A stretch of 64,000 nt of DNA. It comes from Montifringilla adamsi. Taxonomy: Eukaryota; Chordata; Aves; Passeriformes; Passeridae. The translations under genes were made by a program, and so were the position numbers. The stretch spans positions 2,802,558-2,866,557 of the forward strand of contig JAGGNK010011003.1 of the NCBI GenBank assembly GCA_017590115.1. The letters run 5' to 3'. Numbering within the stretch: the first letter of the stretch is position 1; each line of letters starts with the position of its first letter. A model generated the notes under the pieces. The model was given only the letters and a program-made list of their open reading frames with translations. It was not told the origin of the DNA and made no database searches. Shown in pieces: positions 12,459 to 26,100 of the stretch.

Positions 12459-15400
12459 ACAGAGAGAGGGGCATGTACTGAGAGGGGGCATCTCTCCTGA
12501 CCACCTAATTTTGTCCTGCTAATGCTACACTTGTGTCATTTTGATTTTGTAAACTGACTTCTACCTGGTCTGTCCTTGCAGGAAAAGGATGCTCTTTGGA
12601 CCCAGGAGGAAATACTGAATACACACCATGCAGCTTTTATGCTGCCATTTTCATAGAGAACAGAGTTTGCTGACCCATCAGAGAAAGCAGCTCTGGGAGT
12701 AGCTGAATTAGTGGAACCCAAGTTTAAATTGATTTTGCAGGTCCTGCCTGATTTGCAGTTCTCTGCTGTCCTCAGCTCCTGGCAATAAAACTCTTCTCCA
12801 CTTCCTGTCACAGCAGACTCCTGTGTAATTACACACCAGCTACCACACCTGCTCACAAACCAGCTGACTAAAAGTGTGGAGAGACAAACCTGACAAAGTT
12901 TGATTCAGAGCATTCTTGCACAACAGCTCCCTGTCTTCCAAAATGTATATGAAAATAAGAATATCTAAGACTACATTTCTTCTTAATTTGCCAGAAATTT
13001 TCATAGGTGGGATTGTATTCATCCTCACCAAATACTGAAACACCCATCTAAAAGGCAGTTTTGAGAAACAAGAAACACAAAATTCTGACACTCAAGTATC
13101 TTACTTTGTCATGAACCTTATTCTCCCAAGAAATGCTCTTACGAGAGGAATTAAAGAGAACTATTACATTTTAATGGTTATTTATTAGGCAAATATTAGG
13201 ACATACAGAGATGTTAAATAGGGGGTCTGATAAGACAAGAATTTTTATTCAAAGGAATAGTATTTGCTGAGGAAAAAAATTCACTTCACACAACCTGAGT
13301 TCTCATTTCTAGCAAAAATCTTCTCCTGTTAACAAGAGAAACATGAAACTAACCCCCTTCTTTTTTGCCTTAGTATCCTATAATTTCCTTCCATGAAAAT
13401 TCAGGTAGCATTGACACATATGTACACCTTTGGAGAGGAAAAAAAGAGTATAAAGCCCACTCCCAAAAAGTCAGGGTTTCCCTCAAAGTAACAGTTATGG
13501 ACCTGGAGTCTGTATCTGGTTTTAAGTCTAATTACATCCAGTATGATAAATACTGTCCATCCTGGGCCTGTGTGATTGCAGCTGCTGTGAAAAGTTTATT
13601 ACAGTAAAAACCAGCTGAAGAAATAACAGCACAGTACTCTTGTCCATAAGGCATTTTTTAGGCTTGCATAAACCTCTTGTAGGGTGTTAAAATTACTATT
13701 CTTTTTTACAACTGCGGGAGACAGAACAAAGAAATGGCTTTGTTCAGAGTTCCACAAAAAGCAGAGCAGAGCTCCTCAGGGCAGCAGAGAGCAGCTGTTT
13801 CTGGAGAGAAGCTGAATACACACACAGATGGCTGAAGTGCTGAAAACTGGGGAAAAGGCAGGAGTAAAAAATTAACCTGAAACTTCTGGGTTTGTACATA
13901 CCCTCTGTCCTCTCCAGAAGGGGTGCAGGAGAGGACAGGCCCTCTGCCATTTCCTTCCCACCTCTACACAGTTCTGACCCAAATCCCCCTCCCTGTAGCA
14001 CCTCTGTGCAGGTAAGACCTGTACCTGCCTCTTGTCTGCCTCAGTGTTTTGAGATTCCAAAAGCTTTCTTTGAAAAGCTACACACACGTCAAACCTCTAC
14101 AGAGCTGACTTTTTTTAAGTAACAAAACTTGTTGGACAGGTGGATCTTGAAAAAGAAAATCATCAGAATTTAAATCTGGAGAAGACTAATGGGATACTCT
14201 GCTGTGATCTGACACCACAGACTCCTGAAGTTTTACACAGTCACTTCTGGAGGCAAAGAGCAAGTGTGAGCTGGATGAAATCCTCAGAAAGAAACCCAAA
14301 CAGTATTGATAAATTTCAAATGACTGTACAATCACCCCACAGGAAGAAGCACTAGTGACAAATCATCCTCATTTTTTAAATACCTTGTCTTTAGAAATAG
14401 TGAATTAAATACTTTTCTTAAAGGAAAGACTTCTTGTTCATATCTATATATATTCTTACATCCTGACAGTTTACAAGTAGTTTTTTTAATGCTTAAAAAA
14501 ACCCAAACAAACAAAACAAAACAAACGCCGGAGTCAGTCCTACAAACCTCCTTATTTAGGAAAGCAAAACATTATTTAAAAACAAACAAACAAAAAACAG
14601 CTTTAAACTTCCCTACTTGAGATAGAGCTAAACAAACCAATGCCTGTGTTTTGTTTCAAGTCTGAAATTCGGGTTGGATGAACTCCAGAAAGACTGAGTG
14701 AATTTAAACAGGCCAGAAGAATCATAAATTTTGCTTCTATAAAAAAGAGGAGTGTGTTTTGCTTGCCAACAGGACACCAAGAAACCTTCCCACGAGGGAA
14801 GCAGAGGAACAATAGCCTTTAAACCTCCCATCTGCACAGTCTTCCGTTACATTTGGAGAAGTTAAAATAATCTTCTGGGGATGAAAGTCTAAAGCAGAGA
14901 GATTATCTCCCTGAAAGAGTCAGAGAAAGAGCAATACCACTGAACATGAGTTGTAGTGCTGAACACACAGAAGGGTCACACACAGATAGACAAAGCCACA
15001 CTGCACTCAGGTAACCCCTACCAAGAACAGCCAAGAGCCTCCTTCCTTCCCCAAGGACACACAAGGACACAAAGAGATTTTTTCACTATCTCCCTGTGAG
15101 ATGACTCCTCTTCTACATTATGGCCTCTAAAGCAAATTCACTAGTTTCTTTTTTTTTTTTTTTTCCCTGACTTTGTAAAACACTCTCAGTTTAGAGATAG
15201 TTCCCCAAAAATAGAGCAATCAGGCAGGAAAGTTTGTAAGGTGCAGTATTTAGGCATTAATTGACAATACCAACTTTCCCCATAATCCTTCATCCACACA
15301 AGCAAGATGGTATTTCCATGCCCAGTCCTGATCAATATTGTACTTCAGCAATTAATCACCTTGCTAGAGAGGAGAAAACCACAAAGGAGTGCCTTTGTCC

Positions 15401-18400
15401 TGTCTGTGCTTTCAGCAAGCCTTAGGCTGTAACATTAACTGCTAAATATTGGACATCTCAAAAGTTCAGCTGTTTAGACTCCTTTTCTCTTTAAACAACA
15501 TTGTGGTCCCTCTTAAGCCACAGAGGAGAACAGGTTTCTCTACACTGTAATAGTTGTGCACTGCCCACTTTAAAATACCTCAAAAAATCCTTAATTGAGT
15601 TACAATCAACAAGTCCAGCTGTTTAAGTCCATCCTCACTCAAATGGAGGTCCACAAAACAGAAGATGTGAGAACTGGGCCAGGTCTAACTCATGAAAATT
15701 TCAATAAATCCCCAAGACATCTCCTAGGAAGCTTGTAGGGGTAGCGCAGGGATAGTGAGTATTAGCAAGGGCTTCCTCAGGAGGTTATGCAGACTCCAGC
15801 CTTGGGACAAATCATCACAAGGCACAGATGAAGGCTGGTATGAACTGTTAAACCTGGAAGAAGAGAACAGACTACATACATGAGTTGGATGAACATTTAG
15901 CTGAGGTACATTTATAGCATTTTAGAACTCATGGGTTTATTCATGCTCAGAAGCCCAGCTCGGCTGGGAATGCAGTGTCATGACAGTGCCATGAAATCGA
16001 GGAAAGCAGTTCGGAAATTATTCCTTTTTGTACAAGGAATACATCTCAGCAATTCCATCCTGGCATTGTTCTATTAGTAAAGAAATCACATCCAACCACT
16101 CCCAACAAGCCTCATAGCAGGACTTTGAAGACTTCAGTATTGCAAATTGATTTCCTACGCTACAAACAAAAAACTTTTGAAAGTGCTCTGACGATGGGTG
16201 ATCCTCAGCAGCTCTGGTGCATCCAGGACACTTTCAGGGACCAAGCCACACACTACTTGTATTTCTGTTTAAACTTGGGTCTTGCCCAAAGAAAGGCCTG
16301 GCTTTCTTCCACTGCAGCTCTATTAGCATTGCCAGTAAAGAGAATTTATGCAGAGTAAAGAGACTGGCTTCCTTCTACAATAGGGCCAATTGTCTCAGGC
16401 TGCCACATTCAGCTAAATGTTTACTTTGTTGTTTCACAACTCAACAGGAAAGGAAAGGTCAGACAGGCCCTACTGCAGAACAAAGATTTTGTCATTCGTC
16501 TATTCACCTCAAGCCAAGATTCCAGTGGGAGACCTCTGCTTTCCAGTTTTTTCCCTCTTCCTCCAGGAGACAGACACCATGTAGTAAATTAACACTCTAG
16601 CAATTCTACCAGACTGGTTTCATATTCTAAAAGAAAATTAGATGTCAAAGTATTCTGCAAAGGTTCTGAAAGAGGAATATTTCCAGCATTTGCTCACCAA
16701 GACTGGCTAACAGAGAAAGGTTAATCTCTTGAGACTACCCATGAATGCCATCCTTTTTGGCACACTTGAAAATGAGATAGAGCCATAGGCATGCAGTTTC
16801 CTGTGACACAAAATTTCTCTTGCTTGAAGTAGTGGAGACCCTGTTCAAATTCAGTCTTCAGAAGCTGCTTTTGCCAGCAAAAGGGTAAAATAAGAACAAT
16901 TGTTTAACAAGAATGAGATTGTTTTTCTTGACTTGCTATGAATGGAAAACCTACAGTTTCACACTCAGTTGATGAAGCATGAATGCACATGGACAGACAC
17001 TTGGACATCTATTCCATTAAAAATAGCCAAAATCTTCCTTAACCTGTGCATATTTCTTTCTCTGTTAAATTAATATAAGGAACAGAGATTAGACAATGAA
17101 AACCCATCACAACAGTAATCAAACCATTATTGTGAAGTGAAATATGCATGGGTTAAATAATGGCAAAGATGCTCTGAGCCTGTAAATGAAATGTGGATTA
17201 TTTACTCCTGGCATGAATAAGTCTTGCTCTGATGAAACTTGTACTACATTGTTTGTGATGGTCTGAGTGGCCAGATGGTTGTTGGGACCCTGCTTTGGAT
17301 GGGATGAGTCACATCCCAGCAACACCTGCCTCTTTCCACTGGCTACCGAGGAAACCGAGATAACCAGCTCCAGATCAAAAGTCTGTATTTGAACAGGCAA
17401 GTCCTCCCTGCTTTGTTTCTTCCTGAGCTAAACATGCTGTTCACAGATTAAACAATACCCTAGGACCTGAAGAGACTGCTGTGCCTGCAGAGTCTGGGAG
17501 ATCTCATCTTTCTGAAAGACCATAACCTCAAAGACACAGTCTCATACCATTTCCAGCATACACTGGGGAATCCCAACCTGGGAGTGCAGGGAGGGGTTTG
17601 GAGATGACAGTGGACAACAAAAATCACAACCACAGCTGACTGAGCAGCTGTGAATTATCCAAACCTTCCACCTTTGGAGCTGCTACACAAATTAAGCAGT
17701 ACTTGTTCCATAGCTGGTTAAAAGCATGTGAGCCCCATTCAAACTGGCGAGTAACCTGTGCCCCCTTCTGAGATGGCACGCATGTATCTGATTCCCAGAT
17801 TAAAGAAGCTAAAAAGAAGTTTCTTCTCAGTAAAGAAGCTAAAAAGTCCCTCGTTGACCTAAGGTGGCATCAGGAACTGACTGGACAACGCAGATTTCTT
17901 TAAAACGGTCAGTCTATAAACAGTCAGCCACATATGTCAGTGATGCACAGAAAATCCCTGGACATGACTCAAAAGTCTTCCTCATAAAGGTGATGGAAAC
18001 ATTCCTGGGCCAGATATTGTGGCTGCAAGTACTGTCCTCACCACTGGATAAGAATTTTATCATTCCCAGCAACCCCTAACTGTAGAGCCCTGACTTCTCT
18101 AGGAGACAGGCAAGAATCAGGTTTTTACAGATCAGGCTCTTCACTTCAAAGTGATCAGAAGTCTTCAAGTTCACATATGACTATGGATATATTTTGTCAA
18201 GTAAGCAGACTTTTCTCTCCCAAGTCAATACTGTTACATTAGCAAAGAAAGTAGTTTCCTATACAAAGTATCTTCTATCACATACTATCCTGGTCAAATA
18301 GCATTTTAAGCTATGTTTGAAGACTGAAACACCACCACTGTAAACTTGCAAATGGGTAATATGATACAGTGTGCTTTAACAATATTACTGCAAGATTACT

Positions 18401-18691
18401 CCATTCTGATTCCACCAAATCACTTCATGTTACATTTTGAAACTGAGATGTGAAAGGGCTATTACAGTACTGCATTCATAAATTCATATTATGTAAAAGA
18501 AGTACTGACCTCAGGTCACAGAAATAATGCAAGCAGAATTAGAATTTTGCTCATTAGATCATGTACAAAGTGAAAGAGATTTCATTTTTTTCACAATTAC
18601 TCAGAAAAGACCATGACACAATAAAAAAATATGTCAGTGGGATTTCTTGTAACAGTGGGTATCTGCCATATTACTCAAGAATTCCGTGTAT
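12456..18691. other. Non-coding desert, no gene seen
   Basis: No supportable gene. It holds A-rich simple sequence (AAAC repeats near 14,500-14,600) and a 16-bp direct duplication (TAAAGAAGCTAAAAAG) at 17801-17816 and 17831-17846. Confidence 0.55.
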
Positions 18692-18761
18692 CTCAGTCTC
18701 TTGGCTAACACAGAGTTTAAACAGCAACACCCACAGTGGCTTTTAGAACATACCAGCATAT
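18692..18761 (+). repeat. Inverted repeat, left arm (70 bp)
   Basis: Starts CTCAGTCTCTTGGCTAACAC and ends CCAGCATAT. It pairs with the reverse complement of 20087-20156, with only about six mismatches and no gap. Flanking bases outside the two arms show no target-site duplication. The arms may be the ends of a decayed DNA transposon or two inverted copies of one short repeat. Confidence 0.9.
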
Positions 18762-20070
18762 TTTATTCTAAAAACCACAAGGACAAGCCCTCTGCTTTAC
18801 AAACTTACATGTACTTGTGTGTTTCATTTGGCTGACTGTAAATCCAGCTTTTCAGAGCTGAATCATTACAGTTTGATGACACCAAATAAAGGGTAGTGGC
18901 TCATGCTCCCATGCAAACAAGTGGGCAGAGTAGAACGTCAGAGACAGAAATGAGCTGTGCTCTGTTAGGACACTGCCCCACATATTTTGAATCTTCTCAG
19001 AAGGGAAATTTGAGAGCATAGAGGAGCAACAGCACAGAACAAACATCAAATATATTTTGCAAAGAGCCTGAAGAAAACTCACCTCTGTAGAGCATGGACC
19101 TCTCCTGCTCATGGCACAGTGCAGACCCCATTAAAATGAAGAGAATGGTGGGGACAGCATTTGAGCTTTCTGTAAGACTCAGCACAGTGATTTAGGCTGT
19201 GATCCAAAGCCTGGCTGTGCAACCTCAACTCTGTTGTGCTGAGACTGCTGTTGAAACATAAGAGAGTGTACAAGCCTTACAAGGTAAAATCATGGACAAA
19301 GTGTAGTAATCAAGATGTGAATAACAGTCCAATGATTAGATTAAGGGAAGAAATACTGACATGAAAAGGTAACACAAAGCCAAAAAAAAAAAATCCAACA
19401 AGAAAGAGAGAGCAAAGAAATGTCATGTTTTGTGCCACTTCTACTCTCTGTGAGATCCCAGTGCTCCTGCAGATGTTGATGAAAGTGCTCTTCTCCTTTG
19501 ACTACCATTCACTAAACTCCTACTAGAGTCAGGGAAAAGCACTGGTATGAAAATGAGTGCCATAAATCTCCCTTTACAGCCCTCCACATGATTCACAATT
19601 ATTTAACAGTTACAGAATTGTTCCTCTATGGGGGTGAGTCTAGGAAGAGAACTAGCAAGTGCCTCGTTTTCCAGACCATCTGTGTGGACATCACAGACTT
19701 TTGTCAGGATTCCTACAAGACCAAAACTATTTCTGAGACTGATTGCTTTATGACACAAACTCTGTTGTCAGCTGATTAAAAAGATACTGTAAGAAGGAGA
19801 GAGGTGAGGCTCAGGCTACTGAGGACAAACATACATAGTTTCACCAGCCATATTTACTTTTACACATACATGGTGGACATATTTCCACCAGCCTATTGCC
19901 ACACAACTGAATGCAAACAACAGTTAGCCGATGTTGTGACAGCAAATGAACCCCCACACTGTTATGATTACAAGCATAAATACTCAAAACTATTGATTAC
20001 AAAGATTAGTATTATCTACCATTTGGTAACACCTAGGAATGAATACGGTGAAACATTTTAAAACACCTGT

Positions 20071-20086
20071 GTTGGTATATACCAAC
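20071..20086. repeat. Perfect 16-bp palindrome
   Basis: GTTGGTATATACCAAC equals its own reverse complement. Partial arms extend outward (ACACC before, GGTGT after), so a larger imperfect hairpin can form. Confidence 0.9.
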
Positions 20087-20156
20087 ATATGCTGGTGTGT
20101 TCTAAAAACCACTGTGGGTGCTGCTGTTTAAATCCTGTGTTAGCCAAGAGACTGAG
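20087..20156 (-). repeat. Inverted repeat, right arm (70 bp)
   Basis: This is the partner of the left arm at 18692-18761, in opposite orientation, with 1,325 bp between them. The inner edge abuts a perfect 16-bp palindrome, GTTGGTATATACCAAC, at 20071-20086. The interval between the arms has no recognisable transposase; its longest open frame is under 90 codons. Confidence 0.9.
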
Positions 20157-23100
20157 GTCTGTAAAGGTCTTCCAGGCAACTTAGATTGTTTTTTCTCTGG
20201 GTTGATTTTTCCCCCTCAGAAACTTAAGTGAGTACTAATAAAGGCATATCAGTGTTAAATCTCTTTCTGGATACCAAATTCAGCTAATAAAGTAAACATC
20301 ACCCCAACAGGATATAATTCCTATCCATATGCCACAGTCATATACTGCAGTGCACACTCTAAGCAAGTGAAAAGTAAACTTCATTTTTCCTAGAGCTTTA
20401 TTCCTGTCCAGTCTTTAATACCTCTTCTTTTTACCAAGTGGCTCATGATAGCATGTAGGTGGAATCTGGAAATGAAAGGCTGTTCCACAATCATAGCTAT
20501 GCTGCATGCTGAGAAGTTAATTTTATTATTCATGCATTCCCAGAAGAGGCCAGAAGGACATGGGCACATCTACAAAACACATTCTGTCCTTGTTTTCATA
20601 TGGGGATTATTTCCCATCAGCAGGAAGGCAAAGCTTTATTGATCTGTCAGAAATCATCAAGGGGCCATTCACCCTTGTTGTGATGAAATCAGAGTAAAAC
20701 TACTTTCAAATGAATTTTTCTGATTGCAAAAAGATGGTTAGGAGCCAGAGGTAGAATGTAGTGCTCCAAATTCTGAAGTTTGTGGAATCTAGGATCATAC
20801 TACAACACTACTATACATAATGCACTTTTACTTATCTTTAGTAACAACAGCATGATGGCAGTAAACTGTGACCAGATTGATTAAGAAACCCTGGTGTTTA
20901 ACAGTATAATAGCCAACTCTGGTTACATTTTTGGCATGAATTGCCAAAGAATGCCTGTTTTGTAAAGTAGCTGCTACAATTACAGCTATATTGAGAGATT
21001 AGGCATGCCTTTGAAATGTACCTTCATACTCTCAATAGGTGTGCTTGCAACTCAAGGCAGACTGAACTGAAAATAAGCAATGTGAGCTAGAGTACACATT
21101 GTGACATAGAAAATACCAACCATCTTGTCAATCAGCTCTTCAGACATGAAACAGATTCTAGAAGAGCTGTCTCTTAGCATTTGTGGTTTGCAGCAAGCAA
21201 TAGCCCAAAGCATTCGGCTGACAATGAATAAGCAGGAAAGAGAAGCGCTTGAGCAGCTCTGACATGCTGAGTCCTGCACACCACAGTGCGGTGCTAGAGA
21301 CCAGGACTGGCTGGGTCTGCTCTCCCGATGAGTCTGCAGCCCGTGCAGCAGGTCTGGAGCACAGCCTGCTCACCCACGCTGCCCTCACCTTTACCTGAGA
21401 AAGGCACCTGATGGCTCACTCTGCACTGCCCATCCCGTCAGCTCTGTGCCCATAGGAGCCAAGAATGACACAAGAACAGATGAGAGACTGAATTGCAAGA
21501 GGAAAAAAAAAAAGAAGCTTTAATACAAAGGATTCTTCAGCTTATATAGACTGATACCATACTGCTTGACTGGTTAGTTAAATATAAACATCTTTAAATA
21601 AAAACATCTTTCTCACACACTGTCTTTGAGAAAAACAGAAAGACAAAGTAGAAAAACATCACTTGCAGGCTGTGTATACTAACAAGTTATCAGATTCTTA
21701 CAACTCCTGAAAAATTCTCACAAGCCACTGTGAGAAATTGCTGTTTCTCTCTCCCTGGCCAGGCTGGCATCTACACCCATACACGGCTGTGTTACACATT
21801 CTCACACCACCTGCACAAGCTCAAAAGCAAGAACTGCAGGGATATACAAGAGGTGCACAAGAACACAAATTCCATCCACCCTGTGCTTTTCTTTCCCAGC
21901 ACACAGGTTCAGCAGTATGGGCAGCTCTGCAAGCTGCCAGCTCACAGCCACGCCACACCAGCTCTAGGAAAAGGTTGGCACAAGTGTCACAGGGCACTGC
22001 CTGCTTGATCTAACTACAACCTTGGACTAAAGCTTTTAGGCTCTGTCCAACAATAATGTTTATCAGCTTGCTCTTTACAATGAAACTCCCTGCTCCCAAA
22101 AAGAAGCCTGGAGTTTCACTGAGGTAGCAATAACACAGAAATATAGAGGGTGATTCTCAACTACCTATGTAAAGTTCAAAGTAATTTCTTGCTAACCTTG
22201 CCTCTTTAAAAACTTTCTAAACATAATTTGGCACTGTATTTTAAGTTGACCACAGGAAGCACAAAACGGGAAAGTCCAGGAGCAGCCTTGTCTTCCCCTC
22301 AGGCACTTCCTGTACTAGTGACAAAAGCATAGTGCAAAATTGCTAAGAAAGTGCCTCATGTTTAGGTTATGTTTTGTCTTCCTTTTAGGCAAGAAATATT
22401 TGTTCATCAAAAATCACAGCCTTGTGAAACAACAAAGCCCACCTCTGCATCACTGAGTCTGGTTAGACTCTGAGCTTTTGGGAACATGTCTCTGATAAAA
22501 TAAGTTAAGGAGTAAACTCAGATAGAGAATGACCCAAACCAAATCTGCTTTTCCTCCCACTCTTCAAGCACACTAGGTGCTTAACAATGATTTTTTTTTT
22601 TTTTTGAGGAAATAAAATTACCTACACTCCACTCCACTAGCCTTGTAATCTCTTTGCTAATGGAAGAAAAAGCTCAAAGGTCCCTTTAAGGAGAAAGCAG
22701 ATAATTCAAGCATTCCCACGTTATAAGCAGACACAACAAACAATTGAAAAGGCCACAAATTGTTCCCTGATACTCACACTTATGCAATGTGCCCGATCAA
22801 GTTAACAGTGAATTCCCTTTTCCTGCTCAGACATCTAGGCAATAAAGGCAAGAATACACAAAAGACAAAACATTCACAAAACCTTTTTCACAAGTATTAA
22901 TATCTTCTTTTCCTTCCCATGCTATCTACAAGATAGTCTTATTTTCAACTCTGTTTAAGCAGAATCTGTAATACTCAAAGTCTCCAATGTTTACTCCAGC
23001 CATGACTTGACTCTACAGAGAACTAAGAGTTTGGTGTGTGCTAACAATTCATTTTTCACCTCTGCTCCATTTCCATGGACAGAAGAGGAGCATGCACACA

Positions 23101-26100
23101 GCAGGTAGACAGGGCATGCTCTGCTTTGGGTACCTGACCTGGATGACTGGAGAAGCAGGATCCTGAAGTGTCTGCTCCTTAATCTGGACACACCATCTCA
23201 TCTGTGCTGCACATCCAACGGAGATGCTTCTCTGCACTGTTCCCTATTCTCACTGAAATCTCCACATCCTAAGTCATCAGCACACTTCTCTACTGTTCCC
23301 CACAGCTCCTGACGATCTTGAATGAGAGAAAACTAGGCAGCAAAGATTACGTCCTTAACTATGAGGGTTATTGTATTTGTATTCACACAACTGACAAAGG
23401 AAGAGGAGAGGAATAAAAAAATCAACACTCATCTTAGTGTTTGCCATAGGTTTTAGTGAAAACTTCAGGATGTTCTCACAGTTCATTGGAAGAGCAGGAC
23501 ACAGATTTTCACTTTAGGTGAACACAGAGTCTTTACAGTCTCCCATTTCATTATGGTTGTTACCACAAAGGCAGGATCAGTGTGCATGCTTCTGTGAATT
23601 TGCTAATGTCCAATACTGTCCACAGAGCCTTCAATACTCCTTCCTCTAAAAGTCCCAGTCATTTCACTCAGCTCTTGCAACTGGGAGGGCTTTCCTGTCA
23701 TAAAAGGACTACCTATGTTCAAATCCTTCAGCAATAAGTAACTGTTACTACAGAGGGTATTTTTTAGAAGACCTGGGTAGGTGTTGGGCAAACTGTAGCA
23801 GGAGAATCTTGCTTGTGCCAAAAGATTTCAGAGTGTAAAAGACAGATAAATGTATAGGAATCAGTCTTGGGCTCCAGCTGTAACAACGTTTCTCTCCACA
23901 TTGAGAGACAGATGCTGTGTCTGATAAAAGCAAAAATCATGCAGGGAAAGTAGCTTTCTAAATCACCTTCTAAGCCACAAATCAAGGAGTTCCGGGACTT
24001 TGACTACTGCAGCTAATGGGCACACAACAAAAGGCATGGCAGGTCCTGGGGCAAGTAGAGATAAGCCCTTTTAAATGCCCACGGTCTTTCAGCTCCTCAA
24101 CAGCATCAATTCAAACCACATCAGTTCCTCTAATAATCCACATTAAAATAGTCCTAATGCCTCATTCCTGCTGAAGGAAGCTATTTGCCTGACTTTTCAC
24201 TGACAGGTGACCCACAGACATACCCTAGATTGTCAGTCTTCTCTCTACACTGTCCTTCCATCACAGCCTAACTCCACTGACATCATTCCTCCACGTGATA
24301 AACCCACCATGCTCAATTTGCAAACCCTGCCAGATTGAAACTTTCTGCTGCAGACGCTGAGAGCATCCATAACCTCATGGTCAGACAACACCAAAAGTGA
24401 CATGAGAACGTGTGCCCACAGCAGGGACACCTGAACAAGTGCAGGTCTGCACAACACAGGGCAGTTACTGTGCAGGGGCAGGACTGGCAAAGATGGGCAA
24501 GTTTGAACATAGATTCACTCATACCAAATGTCACTGTGTGGGAAAAGTCATGGTCACTTTGGTGGGTTTTACAAACACTTCTGACTGAAAAGACCATACC
24601 AGTTAAATGTACTCCAGCTTATTAGCATAGACTCTGTTAGAAAGGATAAACTCTTTTAGAAAGTATATTATGTTACATTCTATCCCACCAGTACAGCAGC
24701 TTCCAAACTGCAGTTGCTTTGCTGAGGGATGATGTTTTCATTCTAACCTACAGAAACATGCCAAGTAATTTACACAAGAATATAGTAAACAGATCTTCCA
24801 TTTAGAATATTTTTATGTGTTGAGATCAAATTCAGTTATGTCCTGATGAAACTTAAGACAGGGGTTTTTTTGCTTCAGAATAGAGAGTATTCCTCTTGAT
24901 TTAACACATGGAGTATGGAAGATAGATACCTATCTGTCCTGTGTCTTGAATCCTTTGAGATCTGCCACGACTCAGACACTGGTAGTATCATCATGGGCAA
25001 GCTTAAAATTACATAAATAAATAAACAAAAATCCTTTCAATAAGGTTTTGTTTATGTTTACAGCCTGCTGTCACCTATGTAGGGATGCAGGACAAACTCA
25101 AAACCTGGGGCCTGTATTCTACATAAAGAGCTCTGCCAAAGGCAGAAAAAAAGCATTCTGCATTATATCCTTATATACTTATGTTATATTTCTTTTGAAG
25201 TCTTACTGAAAATCTGCAGATCTTCCATTTCATCATTCTGAGTTTTTATATGATAGGTAAATAAAATATACAAGAAGGTGAATATATCTATAATTTATTT
25301 GGAGGAATACAACTGAGTATCATTCTCCTACTTTCTCAGGCATGCCTTCCAATATGAGAATCCTATCTCTTAGCAAATAAATATCCAGGTAATTGTCACC
25401 CTGATGATGCAAGTGTTCCTTAATACTACAGGCAACACTCTGTTCCTGATGCTACTGATTGACAGACCCACAAAAAGCTAGGGGAAAACAAGACATTACA
25501 ACTGCTGTTAACTGCCTTTGTTGGACAAGGCTATGCTTACTTTGCTCTCCAAAAAAATTTAGATTTTTAGGCACAAATGTGCCTCAGAATGTGTGTATTA
25601 CACCTAAAGACTAATTCTTCTAGGTTGATCTTTTCCCTTTCCATACAGCCAACAGCACTGTGCTTTACAGGTAAGAAATACTGCTTCACGTACACAAAGC
25701 CATGTAAATGGTATTTCAGGAAATAATGGATTTTTTTAAATGTACAAAATAAATACCACACCCCGAACACACCCCCTGACTTGTTTTCTGTTTGAGACTC
25801 ATAGACTGCCTGCAGGTACTGCTGTCCTCATTCTGCCTCTGGGAAAGGTGATAAATCTTATCAAGAAGTAATTAGGACAGAGAGCAAACTCTACTGTCAG
25901 CTGAGCCAAGGCAGATATATTCTGTTAGAGTTCCTTCTCCAACACTTCCCTCTTGCCACTGCCTGCTTACCAACTAAACTGACCAAATGAGTCAGTCATT
26001 GCAACAAAATGATGTAATGCATAAAAACTTTGAACTAGTAACCTCCAATATTCTTTGAATGCTCTGGAATAACCTCTGCATTAGTCAGGGAGCAGCAGGT

